From positions 3,782,001 through 3,846,000 of the forward strand of contig NZ_CP031969.1 of the NCBI RefSeq assembly GCF_003443735.1: a DNA stretch of 64,000 nt, given 5' to 3'. Of this stretch, positions 26,182-34,200 are shown piece by piece. Under the pieces are notes generated by a model. The model was given only the letters and a program-made list of their open reading frames with translations. It was not told the DNA's origin and did not search any database. The stretch's first letter is position 1; each line of letters opens with the position of its first letter. The DNA is from Streptomyces sp. CC0208. GTDB lineage: Bacteria > Actinomycetota > Actinomycetes > Streptomycetales > Streptomycetaceae. A program made the translations under genes and the position numbers.

Positions 26182-28743
26182 TCAGTCGCGGTAGGAGCCG
26201 AGGTGCCAGACCCGGGCCCGGTCCAGTTTCACCGAGCCGTTCTCGGCGAAGACCCGCACTCCCTGGCTGTCGGGGTGGGGGAAGATCTGGTCGGTGATCA
26301 CGGCCTCGCCGCTGCCGCCGAAGACCTCGACGGAGGACCGGTCGACGAGGATCCGCAGCCTGACCTTGCCGTCGACGGCCTTGAGCGGCGCCCGCTGGAC
26401 GCCGGGGAAGGCGCTGCTGAAGTCCGTGGCTCCGGAGCGGGTGCGGTCGACGTAGAGCTCCTGGGTCGTGGTGTCGTACCCGATGACCGTCTCCTCTCCC
26501 CCGACGCCGGTGCGCACCTTGAGCCCGAAGCGGTCGGCGTCCCGGAGGGAGAAGCCCGCCTCGATGTCGAGTGCCGTGCCCTGTGCCTTCGGGCCGATCA
26601 GCGGCTGTGAGGTGCTGGTGACGGTGACACCGGACGCCGTCGCCGCGCTTCCCTCGCGCAGGGACGCCAGGGAGGCCACCGGCTCACTCGTCAGCCGGAC
26701 ACTGCCGTCCACGGTGCGCAGCGCCATCCGGCGCGGGACGCTCTGCGCGCCGCGCCAGGGGGAGGTCGGGACGGCGCCGCCGTACTCCCAGTCGTTCATC
26801 CAGCCGATCATGTACCGCTCGCCGTCCGGGGCGTCCTCCCAGGACACGGCCGCGTAGTAGTCCTTGCCGTAGTCGGCCCAGTCGGCGCGCTGCACGACCG
26901 ACTTGGCGGGAGCGGCCGCGGTGGTGAAGCGGTCGGCCATGATGTGGCCCCAGCCGCCGGTGTTGTTGTCGACGAGCTGGATCCGCGCCTGCTTGCCGGC
27001 ATAGGGCCGCAGGTCGAAGGAGGCCCAGTCCAGGGTCTCGCTGTCGGCACCGGTGGCGCTGCGCACGACCTTGCCGTCCACGAGCAGGTTGACGGCCGTC
27101 TCCCGGGAGACGGGCTCGGCCCGGGTGTCGGACAGCACGACGTGGTCGACGTTGAGGTGACCCCAGCCGCCGGTGTTGTCGTCGACGATCCGGATCCGCG
27201 CCTTCTTCCCGGCCAGGTCGCGCACGTCCCAGGAGGCCCAGTTCAGCGCCTCGGTGTCGCTTCCGGTGGCGCTGCGCACGACCTGGCCGTCGACGAGGAG
27301 TTCCATCGCGGTCGGGTGGTCCGAGCCGGCCGGGTGGTTGCCGCCGCCGATGAGGAAGTCGACGTAGTCCCGGTCGAGGGTGAACTCGGGCGAGGTGAGG
27401 GCGCCTGTGGTGGCGTCGCCGTTCAGGAAGGTGTTGACCAGGCCGTCGCCCAGCCACCCGGTGACCTCCTGCTGGCCGGGCAGGGTGCCGCCGGCCGGTG
27501 CCGTGCCGAAGGCGTCGCCGGTCGCCGTCCAGTCGCCGTAGGTTCCGCCCTCGAAGTCGGCGAGGACCGTCCCCTCGGGCGTGGCCCCGCGTTCCAGTAC
27601 GGTCCCGTCCTGGTGCGGGTGGTTGCCGCCGCCGACCTTGAAGTTCAGGTACGGGGTCTCGACCGTGAAGGGCCGGGAGGTGAGGGTGCCGGTGGCGGAG
27701 TCCCCGCCGTGGAAGCTGTTGGCGAGGCCCTTGCCGTCGTATCCGGTGACCGCTCCCTGTCCGTCCAGCGCGCCGGCCGCCGGGGCCTCGCCGAACGCCG
27801 TCCCGGTGGTCGTCCACGGGTCGAAGCCGGTGCCCTCGAAGTCCTGGACCACCGTGCCGGCGGGCGGGGTGTAGGCGCCCTTGTCGTCGGCGGTGAACTT
27901 CACGCCGTCGAAGTCGCCCACGAAGTACTGGGCACCCGAACCGCCGGTGATCCCACCGGGGTTGATGTTGACGACCAGGACCCACTTGATCTTCTTCGGG
28001 TCACCGTCGACCGCGAGCGGGAACAGGTCGGGGCACTCCCACACCCCGCCGGTCGCGCCCGCCGGACCGAACTCGCTCAGCAGGTCCCAGTCCTTGAGGT
28101 TCCTGGACGAGTAGAACCGCACCTTGTGCTCGGCGGACAGCGAGACCGTCATCAGCCAGCTCCTGGTGGGCGCGTACCACTGCACCTTCGGGTCGCGGAA
28201 GTCCTTCGAGCCGATGTCGATGACCGGATTGCCCTGGTACTTGGTCCAGGTGCGGCCGCGGTCGGTGCTGTAGGCGAGCGCCTGGGCCTGGGTGCCCGTG
28301 CTCTTGTCGAGGCTGGTGTAGACCGCCACCATCGCCGGGTCCTTCTTCGTGCCGAACCCGGTGGTGTTGTCCTTGTCGACGACCGCGCTGCCGGAGAACA
28401 CCATCTCCTTGTCGTCGTGCGACAGGGCGAGCGGCAGCTCCTTCCAGTGCACGAGATCCGTGCTGACCGCGTGCCCCCAGGACATGTCTCCCCAGGAGTT
28501 GCCGTTCGGGTTGTACTGGTAGAAGAGGTGGTACTCGCCCCGGTAGTACACGAGGCCGTTGGGGTCGTTCATCCAGTTCTTCTGCGGTGTGAAGTGGAAC
28601 TGGGGGCGGTAGGTCTCGGTGTACGGCGGGGTGTCGGCGGCGACGGCCCGCGGGGCGAGCGGGGTCACGGACAGGGCGCAGACGGTTGCCGCCGCCGCGA
28701 TCATCCAGGTGCGGGCATGCCTGAGTACACGGCCAGAAGTCAT
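26182..28743 (-). CDS. Secreted GH32 fructan hydrolase (levanase/inulinase type) with nested insert domains
   Basis: An 853-residue exported enzyme that would release fructose from levan, inulin or sucrose. The signal peptide ends near residue 37 (PRAVA). The five-bladed propeller carries nucleophile D60 (WMNDPNG), transition-state stabiliser D184 (FRDP) and acid/base E236 (WECPD). From about residue 297 to 607 the propeller is interrupted. One insert domain is split into two parts (297-375 and 548-607), and a second complete copy of the same domain (391-538) sits in its loop. Each copy has DFEG..., GGGNHP, LLVDGxVVRSATG and NNTGGWGH-type blocks. The propeller then resumes (YYAAVSWEDAPDGERYMIGW), followed by the C-terminal beta-sandwich. 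Start chosen at 28743 because GGGAGA lies 5 bp upstream. Twin LacI-type operators lie 61 bp upstream. Confidence 0.93.
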   Translation of the reverse strand: MTSGRVLRHARTWMIAAAATVCALSVTPLAPRAVAADTPPYTETYRPQFHFTPQKNWMNDPNGLVYYRGEYHLFYQYNPNGNSWGDMSWGHAVSTDLVHWKELPLALSHDDKEMVFSGSAVVDKDNTTGFGTKKDPAMVAVYTSLDKSTGTQAQALAYSTDRGRTWTKYQGNPVIDIGSKDFRDPKVQWYAPTRSWLMTVSLSAEHKVRFYSSRNLKDWDLLSEFGPAGATGGVWECPDLFPLAVDGDPKKIKWVLVVNINPGGITGGSGAQYFVGDFDGVKFTADDKGAYTPPAGTVVQDFEGTGFDPWTTTGTAFGEAPAAGALDGQGAVTGYDGKGLANSFHGGDSATGTLTSRPFTVETPYLNFKVGGGNHPHQDGTVLERGATPEGTVLADFEGGTYGDWTATGDAFGTAPAGGTLPGQQEVTGWLGDGLVNTFLNGDATTGALTSPEFTLDRDYVDFLIGGGNHPAGSDHPTAMELLVDGQVVRSATGSDTEALNWASWDVRDLAGKKARIRIVDDNTGGWGHLNVDHVVLSDTRAEPVSRETAVNLLVDGKVVRSATGADSETLDWASFDLRPYAGKQARIQLVDNNTGGWGHIMADRFTTAAAPAKSVVQRADWADYGKDYYAAVSWEDAPDGERYMIGWMNDWEYGGAVPTSPWRGAQSVPRRMALRTVDGSVRLTSEPVASLASLREGSAATASGVTVTSTSQPLIGPKAQGTALDIEAGFSLRDADRFGLKVRTGVGGEETVIGYDTTTQELYVDRTRSGATDFSSAFPGVQRAPLKAVDGKVRLRILVDRSSVEVFGGSGEAVITDQIFPHPDSQGVRVFAENGSVKLDRARVWHLGSYRD

Positions 28744-28804
28744 GGGTCTCCCGTACTGATGACGCCCTGGGACCGGCACCGTCCTCCGCGACACCGGTCA
28801 GAGG

Positions 28805-28834
28805 TGTCATCGTTGACTCATGTCATCGTTGACA
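28805..28834 (-). promoter_or_regulatory. Paired LacI-type operators upstream of the GH32 gene
   Basis: Read toward the GH32 gene: TGTCAACGATGACA, two bases, AGTCAACGATGACA. Each half-palindrome is centred on CG as usual for LacI-family sites, and the two are 16 bp apart. The same pair, differing by one linker base, lies at 30006-30035. Confidence 0.85.
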
Positions 28835-28914
28835 CCGAGGCCCGATGATGAACGCAAGCTGTACGGCTCGTCAACGGTTCTGCCGCGACCGCTTCCGCTC
28901 GGGCGGTGGATCCG

Positions 28915-29877
28915 TCACGCGCCGCCGACGGTCGCGAACTGCTCCAGGTCCTCCCGCCACGGCGGGTTGGGGCCGGCGACCGAACAGGTCAGCGCCGCGA
29001 CCCGAGTGCCGAACACACAGGCCTCGGCGACCTCGTCGAGCCGCAGGCCGGTGAGCCGCCCGCCGAGCAGGCCGCGGCTGTCCAGGTGGTGCAGCAGACC
29101 GGCGGTGAAGGAGTCACCGGCCCCGACCGTGTCGACCACCTCGGTCGCCACCGCCGGCACCTGGATCCGTTCGCCGTCGAGGGAGGCCAGCACGCCGTCG
29201 CCGCCCCGGGTGATCACGACGAGCCGGGCCCCGGCGGCGTGCCAGAGGTCGCAGGCCTGCTCGGGGGCCGTGTCCGGCAGCAGGAGCCCGAGGTCGTCCT
29301 CGCTCAGCCGGAGCACGTCGGCGAGCGCGCACCAGTGCGCGAGCCGCGCCCGGTAGACCTCGGGCCGGACGAGCAGCGGGCGGACGTTGGGGTCGATGCT
29401 GATGGTCGCGTGGGGTGCGGCCGCCGCCAGGAACTCCTCCACGACCGCGCCGCCGGGTTCCCGGACCAGAGCCAGGGACCCGGTGTGCACACAGGTGGTG
29501 CCGGACAGGTCGACCCGGGCCAGCTCCTCGGCCGACCACTGCCAGTCGGCCGTGTTCTGCGCGTGGAAGGAGAACGCGGCCTGCCCCTGGTCGTCCAGTT
29601 CCGCCACGGCCAGCGTGCTGGGCTCGGCGGCCGCGACGGCGTCCGACAGGTCCACGCCCGAGGCCTCCAGGTGTGCCCGGAACAGCCGGCCGAACACATC
29701 ACCGGACAAGCGCGCGAGGAAACGGGCCGGAGTGCCGAGGCGGGCCAGGGACACGGCTGTGTTCGCAGGTCCGCCGCCCGGCAGGACCCGCAGGGCGAGC
29801 TCGCCCGAGGCGCGCGCGGGCTCGGCGAACGCGTCCGCGACACACTCTCCGAGAACGGTGATCTGACGTGCGCTCAT
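28915..29877 (-). CDS. PfkB-family sugar kinase, probable fructokinase
   Basis: A 320-residue ribokinase-fold kinase that phosphorylates a furanose sugar, most likely fructose given the neighbours. It has the N-terminal PfkB signature area GGGPANTAVSLARLG and the C-terminal catalytic signature DTVGAGDSFTAGLL, whose aspartate is the general base. No other domain. It lies between the secreted fructanase and the CUT2 importer and is transcribed away from the importer, so the intergenic operators at 30006-30035 may also control it. Confidence 0.9.
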   Translation of the reverse strand: MSARQITVLGECVADAFAEPARASGELALRVLPGGGPANTAVSLARLGTPARFLARLSGDVFGRLFRAHLEASGVDLSDAVAAAEPSTLAVAELDDQGQAAFSFHAQNTADWQWSAEELARVDLSGTTCVHTGSLALVREPGGAVVEEFLAAAAPHATISIDPNVRPLLVRPEVYRARLAHWCALADVLRLSEDDLGLLLPDTAPEQACDLWHAAGARLVVITRGGDGVLASLDGERIQVPAVATEVVDTVGAGDSFTAGLLHHLDSRGLLGGRLTGLRLDEVAEACVFGTRVAALTCSVAGPNPPWREDLEQFATVGGA

Positions 29878-29930
29878 GAGCTGCTCTTCTCTGCGAACGT
29901 GCGCCGAAAACGGGCACGGACCGGGCGGCC

Positions 29931-29980
29931 GCCATCAACGTTGCGGACTTGTGACGGACGCGGGGCATTGACGTTGCCGG
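29931..29980. promoter_or_regulatory. Weaker LacI-like half-sites before the kinase gene
   Basis: CATCAACGTTGCGG (29933-29946) and GGCATTGACGTTGCC (29965-29979) resemble the nearby operators only in their CAACG/GACGTTG cores. They lie 55-100 bp upstream of the PfkB start. Listed as possible secondary sites only. Confidence 0.3.
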
Positions 29981-30005
29981 GAGACGGGGTCATCATCCTC
30001 GGCAG

Positions 30006-30035
30006 TGTCAACGATGACATAAGTCAACGATGACA
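30006..30035 (+). promoter_or_regulatory. Paired LacI-type operators upstream of the fructose importer
   Basis: TGTCAACGATGACA, two bases (TA), AGTCAACGATGACA. The arms TGTCA/TGACA surround a CG centre. The pair ends 58 bp before the ATG of the binding-protein gene, almost the same geometry as at the GH32 gene. Confidence 0.85.
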
Positions 30036-30093
30036 CCTAGGGACGGCATGCTCCGATGCCGCCGCTCGCCCGCAATCCCGCTGGAGTCGTTTC

Positions 30094-31110
30094 ATGTCTC
30101 GCACCCCTCGACTGCCTTCCTCTCTGCTCAGAGTCGCCGCGTGCACCTCGGTCGCGGCCCTCGCCCTGACGGCCTGCGGTTCCGGCTCCGGATCGGGCTC
30201 CACGAGCTCCGGATCGGGCACGGTGAAGGTCGGGCTGATCACCAAGACCGACACCAACCCGTTCTTCGTGAAGATGAAGGAGGGCGCGGAGAAGGCCGCC
30301 AAGGAGAACGGCGCCCAGCTCATGACCGCGGCGGGCAAGTTCGACGGCGACAACGCCGGCCAGGTCACCGCCATCGAGAACATGGTCGCGGCCGGGGTGA
30401 AGGGCATCCTGATCACCCCGAGCGACTCCAAGGCGATCGTGCCCGCGATAGCCAAGGCCAAGGCCAAGGGCGTGCTGGTCATCGCCCTGGACACGCCGAC
30501 CGAGCCGGAGAGCGCGGTCGACGCCCTCTTCGCCACCGACAACCTCAAGGCCGGCGAGCTGATCGGCGAGTACGCCAAGGCCGCCATGAAGGGCAAGACG
30601 GCGAAGATCGCCGCCCTCGACCTCGCGCCCGGCGTCTCCGTCGGCGTCCAGCGGCACAACGGGTTCCTCAAGGGCTTCGGCGCCACCGAGAAGGACGTGG
30701 CGTGTGCCCAGGACACCGGCGGCGACCAGGCCAAGGGCCAGACGGCGATGGAGAACTGCCTCCAGAAGGAGCCGGGCATCAACCTCGTCTACACGATCAA
30801 CGAGCCGGCCGCGCTCGGCGCGTACACCGCGCTGAAGGCCAAGGGCCGCGAGAAGGACGTACTGATCGTCTCCGTCGACGGCGGCTGCACCGGCACCCAG
30901 GCCGTCAAGGACGGCAAGATCGCGGCCACTTCGCAGCAGTACCCGCTGAAGATGGCCGCCCAGGGCGTCAAGGCCGTCGTGACGTACGCCAAGGACGGCA
31001 AGAAGGCGTCCGGTTACACCGACACCGGCGTCACCCTGATCACCGACAAGGCCCAGCCGGGCGTCACGTCCAAGGACACCGCCTTCGGCCTGGAGAACTG
31101 CTGGGGCTGA
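30094..31110 (+). CDS. Fructose/ribose-type sugar-binding lipoprotein (CUT2)
   Basis: A 338-residue periplasmic-binding family 4 (RbsB/FrcB-like) lipoprotein. The lipobox ALTAC gives lipidated C28, followed by a Gly/Ser linker. The binding fold opens VKVGLITKTDTNPFF and includes AIENMVAAGVKGILITPSDS and ALDTPTEPESAV. It is the first gene of a binding protein-permease-ATPase unit, with paired LacI-type operators upstream and a strong hairpin after its stop. Fructose is the likely ligand from context (fructanase, sugar kinase). Confidence 0.92.
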   Translation: MSRTPRLPSSLLRVAACTSVAALALTACGSGSGSGSTSSGSGTVKVGLITKTDTNPFFVKMKEGAEKAAKENGAQLMTAAGKFDGDNAGQVTAIENMVAAGVKGILITPSDSKAIVPAIAKAKAKGVLVIALDTPTEPESAVDALFATDNLKAGELIGEYAKAAMKGKTAKIAALDLAPGVSVGVQRHNGFLKGFGATEKDVACAQDTGGDQAKGQTAMENCLQKEPGINLVYTINEPAALGAYTALKAKGREKDVLIVSVDGGCTGTQAVKDGKIAATSQQYPLKMAAQGVKAVVTYAKDGKKASGYTDTGVTLITDKAQPGVTSKDTAFGLENCWG

Positions 31111-31147
31111 GGCCGGCCCCAGGGACCGTACGACATCGCCTCTCCCC

Positions 31148-31170
31148 GAGCGGGGCGGCCGGCCCCGCTC
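31148..31170 (+). promoter_or_regulatory. Stem-loop between binding-protein and permease genes
   Basis: A perfect 9-bp stem GAGCGGGGC / GCCCCGCTC with a 5-base loop lies in the 131-bp gap. In ABC operons such hairpins often stabilise or partly end the message, so the binding protein is made in excess over the membrane parts. Confidence 0.6.
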
Positions 31171-31241
31171 CTCCCCGACCCGGGGACGGCCGCCTCCCCT
31201 GTCCTCCCACCAGGACTTCTGTCTTCCGACAAGGACTTCGC

Positions 31242-32255
31242 ATGACCGCCACGTCCACGCCTCCGAGCACCTCCTCGCCGTACGCCGAACTCAAAGCGCC
31301 GACCACGGCCCGCAGGCTGCTCACGGCGCCGACCACCGGCCCGCTGGTCGCCCTTCTGCTCGCCTGTGTCTTCTTCGCCGTCTCGTCCGACCAGTTCCTC
31401 ACCGGCGGGAACTTCTCGCTGATCGTGCAGCAGGTCATGGTCGTCGGCACCCTCGCCATCGGCCAGACCCTGATCATCCTCACCGCGGGCATCGACCTGT
31501 CGTGCGGCGCGGTGATGGCGTTCGGCAGCATCGTGATCGCCAAGATGGCCGCCGAGGGCTCGCTGCCGCCGCTCGTCGCCATCGCGCTGGGACTGGTGGT
31601 CTGCGGCGGATTCGGGCTGCTGAACGGGCTGTTGGTGCAGAAGATCCCGCTGCCGCCGTTCATCGTCACCCTCGGCATGCTCAACGTGGCGTTCGCGCTG
31701 ACCCACATCTACTCCGAGGAGCAGACGGTCACCAACCTGCCCGGGCCGCTGACGGCCCTCGGGCAGACCTTCCCGATGGGCCACACGGACATCACCTACG
31801 GCTCCCTCGTCACCATCGGCCTGTTCCTGCTGCTCGCCTACGCGCTCAGCAGCACCGGCTGGGGCCGGCACGTCTACGCCCTGGGCAACAGCCAGGAGGC
31901 CGCGCGGCTCAACGGCATCCGCACCTCCCGGCTGACCATCGGCGTCTACACCGTCGCCGGTCTCCTCTACGGCGTCGCCGCCCTGCTCCTCATCTCCCGC
32001 ACCGGAGTCGGCGACCCGCAGGCCGGGCAGACCGACAACCTCGACAGCATCACCGCCGTCGTCCTCGGCGGCACCAGCCTCTTCGGCGGCCGCGGCTCGG
32101 TGCTCGGCACCTTCATCGGCGTCCTCATCGTCGGCGTCTTCCGCAACGGGCTCCAGCTGATGGGCGTCGCCTCCATCTACCAGACCCTGATCACCGGTGT
32201 GCTGGTGATCCTCGCGGTGACCGTCGACCAGATCTCCCGGAAGAAGGCCCGATGA
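31242..32255 (+). CDS. Sugar ABC transporter permease (CUT2, RbsC/FrcC type)
   Basis: A 337-residue permease with about ten hydrophobic helices. Family blocks include LIILTAGIDLSCGAVMAFGS, GVYTVAGLLYGVAALLLISR and ITAVVLGGTSLFGGRGSVLG, the last being the ATPase-contact region of BPD_transp_2 proteins. The ATG follows AAGGAC. The N-terminal ~25 residues are polar (TPPSTSSPYAELKAP). Its stop overlaps the start of the ATPase gene (ATGA). It would act as a homodimer in fructose uptake. Confidence 0.93.
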   Translation: MTATSTPPSTSSPYAELKAPTTARRLLTAPTTGPLVALLLACVFFAVSSDQFLTGGNFSLIVQQVMVVGTLAIGQTLIILTAGIDLSCGAVMAFGSIVIAKMAAEGSLPPLVAIALGLVVCGGFGLLNGLLVQKIPLPPFIVTLGMLNVAFALTHIYSEEQTVTNLPGPLTALGQTFPMGHTDITYGSLVTIGLFLLLAYALSSTGWGRHVYALGNSQEAARLNGIRTSRLTIGVYTVAGLLYGVAALLLISRTGVGDPQAGQTDNLDSITAVVLGGTSLFGGRGSVLGTFIGVLIVGVFRNGLQLMGVASIYQTLITGVLVILAVTVDQISRKKAR

Positions 32256-33088
32256 CCGCCATCGCCTCCCCCACCCCCGTCCTCCAGGCCCGCGGTCTCG
32301 TCAAGCGCTACGGCCAGGTCACCGCCATCGACGGCGCCGACTTCGACCTGCTGCCCGGCGAGGTGCTCGCCGTCATCGGCGACAACGGCGCCGGAAAGAC
32401 CAGCCTCATCAAGGCCCTCACCGGCGCGGTGACACCCGACGCGGGCGAGATCCGCCTCAACGGCGAGCCCATCCAGTTCTCCGGCCCGCAAAGTGCCCGC
32501 GCCCACGGCATCGAGACGGTCTATCAGGACCTCGCCGTGGCCGCGTCGATGGACATCGCCTCGAACGTGTTCCTCGGGCGGGAGCTGCGGCGCCCCGGTG
32601 TCCTCGGGAGCGTGTTCCGGATGCTCGACAAGAAGCGCATGCGCCAGGAGGCCGCCGAGCACATGGCCGACCTGAAGATCGGGCTGCGGTCGCTGACCCA
32701 GGCGGTCGAGACCCTGTCCGGCGGGCAGCGGCAGGCCGTGGCGGTCGCCCGCTCCGTCGCCTGGGCGCGCAGTGTCGTCGTCATGGACGAACCCACCGCG
32801 GCGCTCGGCGTCAAGGAGTCCGGACAGGTCCTCGACCTCATCCGCCGGGTCCGGGACAAGGGCATGCCGGTCGTCCTGATCAGCCACAACATGCCGCACG
32901 TCTTCGAGATCGCGGACCGGATCCACGTCCACCGGCTGGGCCGGCGGGCCGCCCTGATCAAGCCCTCCGACTACTCCATGGCGGAGGTCGTCGCCATCAT
33001 GACCGGCGCGCTCACCGTCGACGAGGCCGGCGGTACTGTCGTAGCGGATTCCGAGGCCGCGAAGGCCGCGGGCGTCCAGGCCACCTGA
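32252..33088 (+). CDS. Sugar ABC transporter ATPase, single-domain FrcA type
   Basis: A 278-residue ATPase with one nucleotide-binding domain: Walker A GDNGAGKTS, ABC signature LSGGQRQ, Walker B VVVMDEPTAALG and switch histidine in LISHNMPH. RbsA-type proteins have two fused domains; this one is the single-domain FrcA kind, which fits fructose import. It is coupled to the permease by a 4-bp overlap, and the LacI regulator gene follows 76 bp later on the same strand. Confidence 0.92.
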   Translation: MTAIASPTPVLQARGLVKRYGQVTAIDGADFDLLPGEVLAVIGDNGAGKTSLIKALTGAVTPDAGEIRLNGEPIQFSGPQSARAHGIETVYQDLAVAASMDIASNVFLGRELRRPGVLGSVFRMLDKKRMRQEAAEHMADLKIGLRSLTQAVETLSGGQRQAVAVARSVAWARSVVVMDEPTAALGVKESGQVLDLIRRVRDKGMPVVLISHNMPHVFEIADRIHVHRLGRRAALIKPSDYSMAEVVAIMTGALTVDEAGGTVVADSEAAKAAGVQAT

Positions 33089-33164
33089 CCACAGCACTCG
33101 ACACTCGACGGCATCCGGCCGAGGCCGCGGCCGGAACCGACGAGCACAGGAGACGGTTTCCTCC

Positions 33165-34196
33165 ATGGCAGCGAACCGCCGCCCGACCCTGGCCGACGTC
33201 GCCCGCGAAGTGGGCGTCAGCGCCAAGACGGTCTCCCGCGTTCTCAACGAGGACGGACCCGCGTCGCCCGAGACGAGGGAACAGGTGCTGGCCGCGGTGG
33301 CCAAACTCGGGTTCCAGCCGAACCTCATGGCACGCAACATCCGTGTCGGCGGGCCCGACACCACCGTCGGTCTGGTCATCCCCGACCTCGGCAACCCGTT
33401 CTTCGGAGCGGTGGCCCGCAGCATCGAGGACACGGTCCGCGACCGCGGACTGACCCTGCTGATGGGCTCGTCGGCGGACGAACCGGACCGTGAACGGGCC
33501 CTGACGGACAAGTTCCTGGCCCGCCGCGTCAGCATCCTGCTGGTCGTGCCGTCCGTCGGCGCCGACCACTCCCACCTCAAGACCCACCGTGCCACGGGGC
33601 TGCCCGTCGTCTTCCTCGACCGGCCCGGAGTGGGCCTGGCCGCCGACAGCGTGGTCAGCTCCAACCGCACCGGCTCCCATGACGGCGTCGCCCACCTGAT
33701 CGCCCACGGCCACCGGCGCATCGGCTTCGTCGGCGACCTGCCGGTCAAGCTCTACACCCGCCGTGAGCGCCTGACCGGATACCGCGAAGCCCTTGACCGG
33801 GCCGGCCTCCCCTACGACCGCTCCCTCGTCACCAACGCCCATGACCAGCAGGGCGCTTCGGCCGCGACCTCCCAACTCCTCTCCCTGGCCGACCCTCCCA
33901 CCGCCCTGTTCGCCGGCAACAACATCGTCGCCCTGGGCATAGTCGCCGAACTCGCCCGCAGCAGGCGCAAGGACGTCGCCGTCGTCTCCTTCGACGACGT
34001 CCCGCTCGCCGAGGCACTCGAACCGGCCCTGACCGTCGTCGCCCAGGACCCCGAGGAGATCGGCAGAACGGCGGCGACCACGGCCCTGTCCCGTCTCGAC
34101 GGCGACCGCACCCGGGCCCGGACCATCACCGTGCCGACGCGCCTGATCGTGCGGGGCTCGGGCGAGCGGCCCGCCCCGGAGTTGCAGCGGGCCTGA
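33165..34196 (+). CDS. LacI-family repressor of the fructan/fructose genes
   Basis: A 343-residue regulator with the N-terminal LacI helix-turn-helix and hinge (TLADVAREVGVSAKTVSRVL, then PNLMARNIRVG) and a periplasmic-binding-like effector domain (TTVGLVIPDLGNPFFGAVAR). It is the last gene of the importer unit, so it probably controls its own supply. The two operator pairs at 28805-28834 and 30006-30035 have the CG-centred form that this family binds. The effector is likely fructose or its phosphate. Confidence 0.9.
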   Translation: MAANRRPTLADVAREVGVSAKTVSRVLNEDGPASPETREQVLAAVAKLGFQPNLMARNIRVGGPDTTVGLVIPDLGNPFFGAVARSIEDTVRDRGLTLLMGSSADEPDRERALTDKFLARRVSILLVVPSVGADHSHLKTHRATGLPVVFLDRPGVGLAADSVVSSNRTGSHDGVAHLIAHGHRRIGFVGDLPVKLYTRRERLTGYREALDRAGLPYDRSLVTNAHDQQGASAATSQLLSLADPPTALFAGNNIVALGIVAELARSRRKDVAVVSFDDVPLAEALEPALTVVAQDPEEIGRTAATTALSRLDGDRTRARTITVPTRLIVRGSGERPAPELQRA

Positions 34197-34200
34197 CCCG

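Noticed and set aside
26944..28848. 634-codon plus-strand frame over the GH32 gene
   Set aside because: Antisense shadow; Val/Gly/Arg-rich and without domains, while the minus strand has all GH32 catalytic motifs.
30054..32255. Long frame merging the binding-protein region with the permease
   Set aside because: The region before 31242 is an out-of-frame shadow of the binding-protein gene; the real permease start has its own ribosome site.
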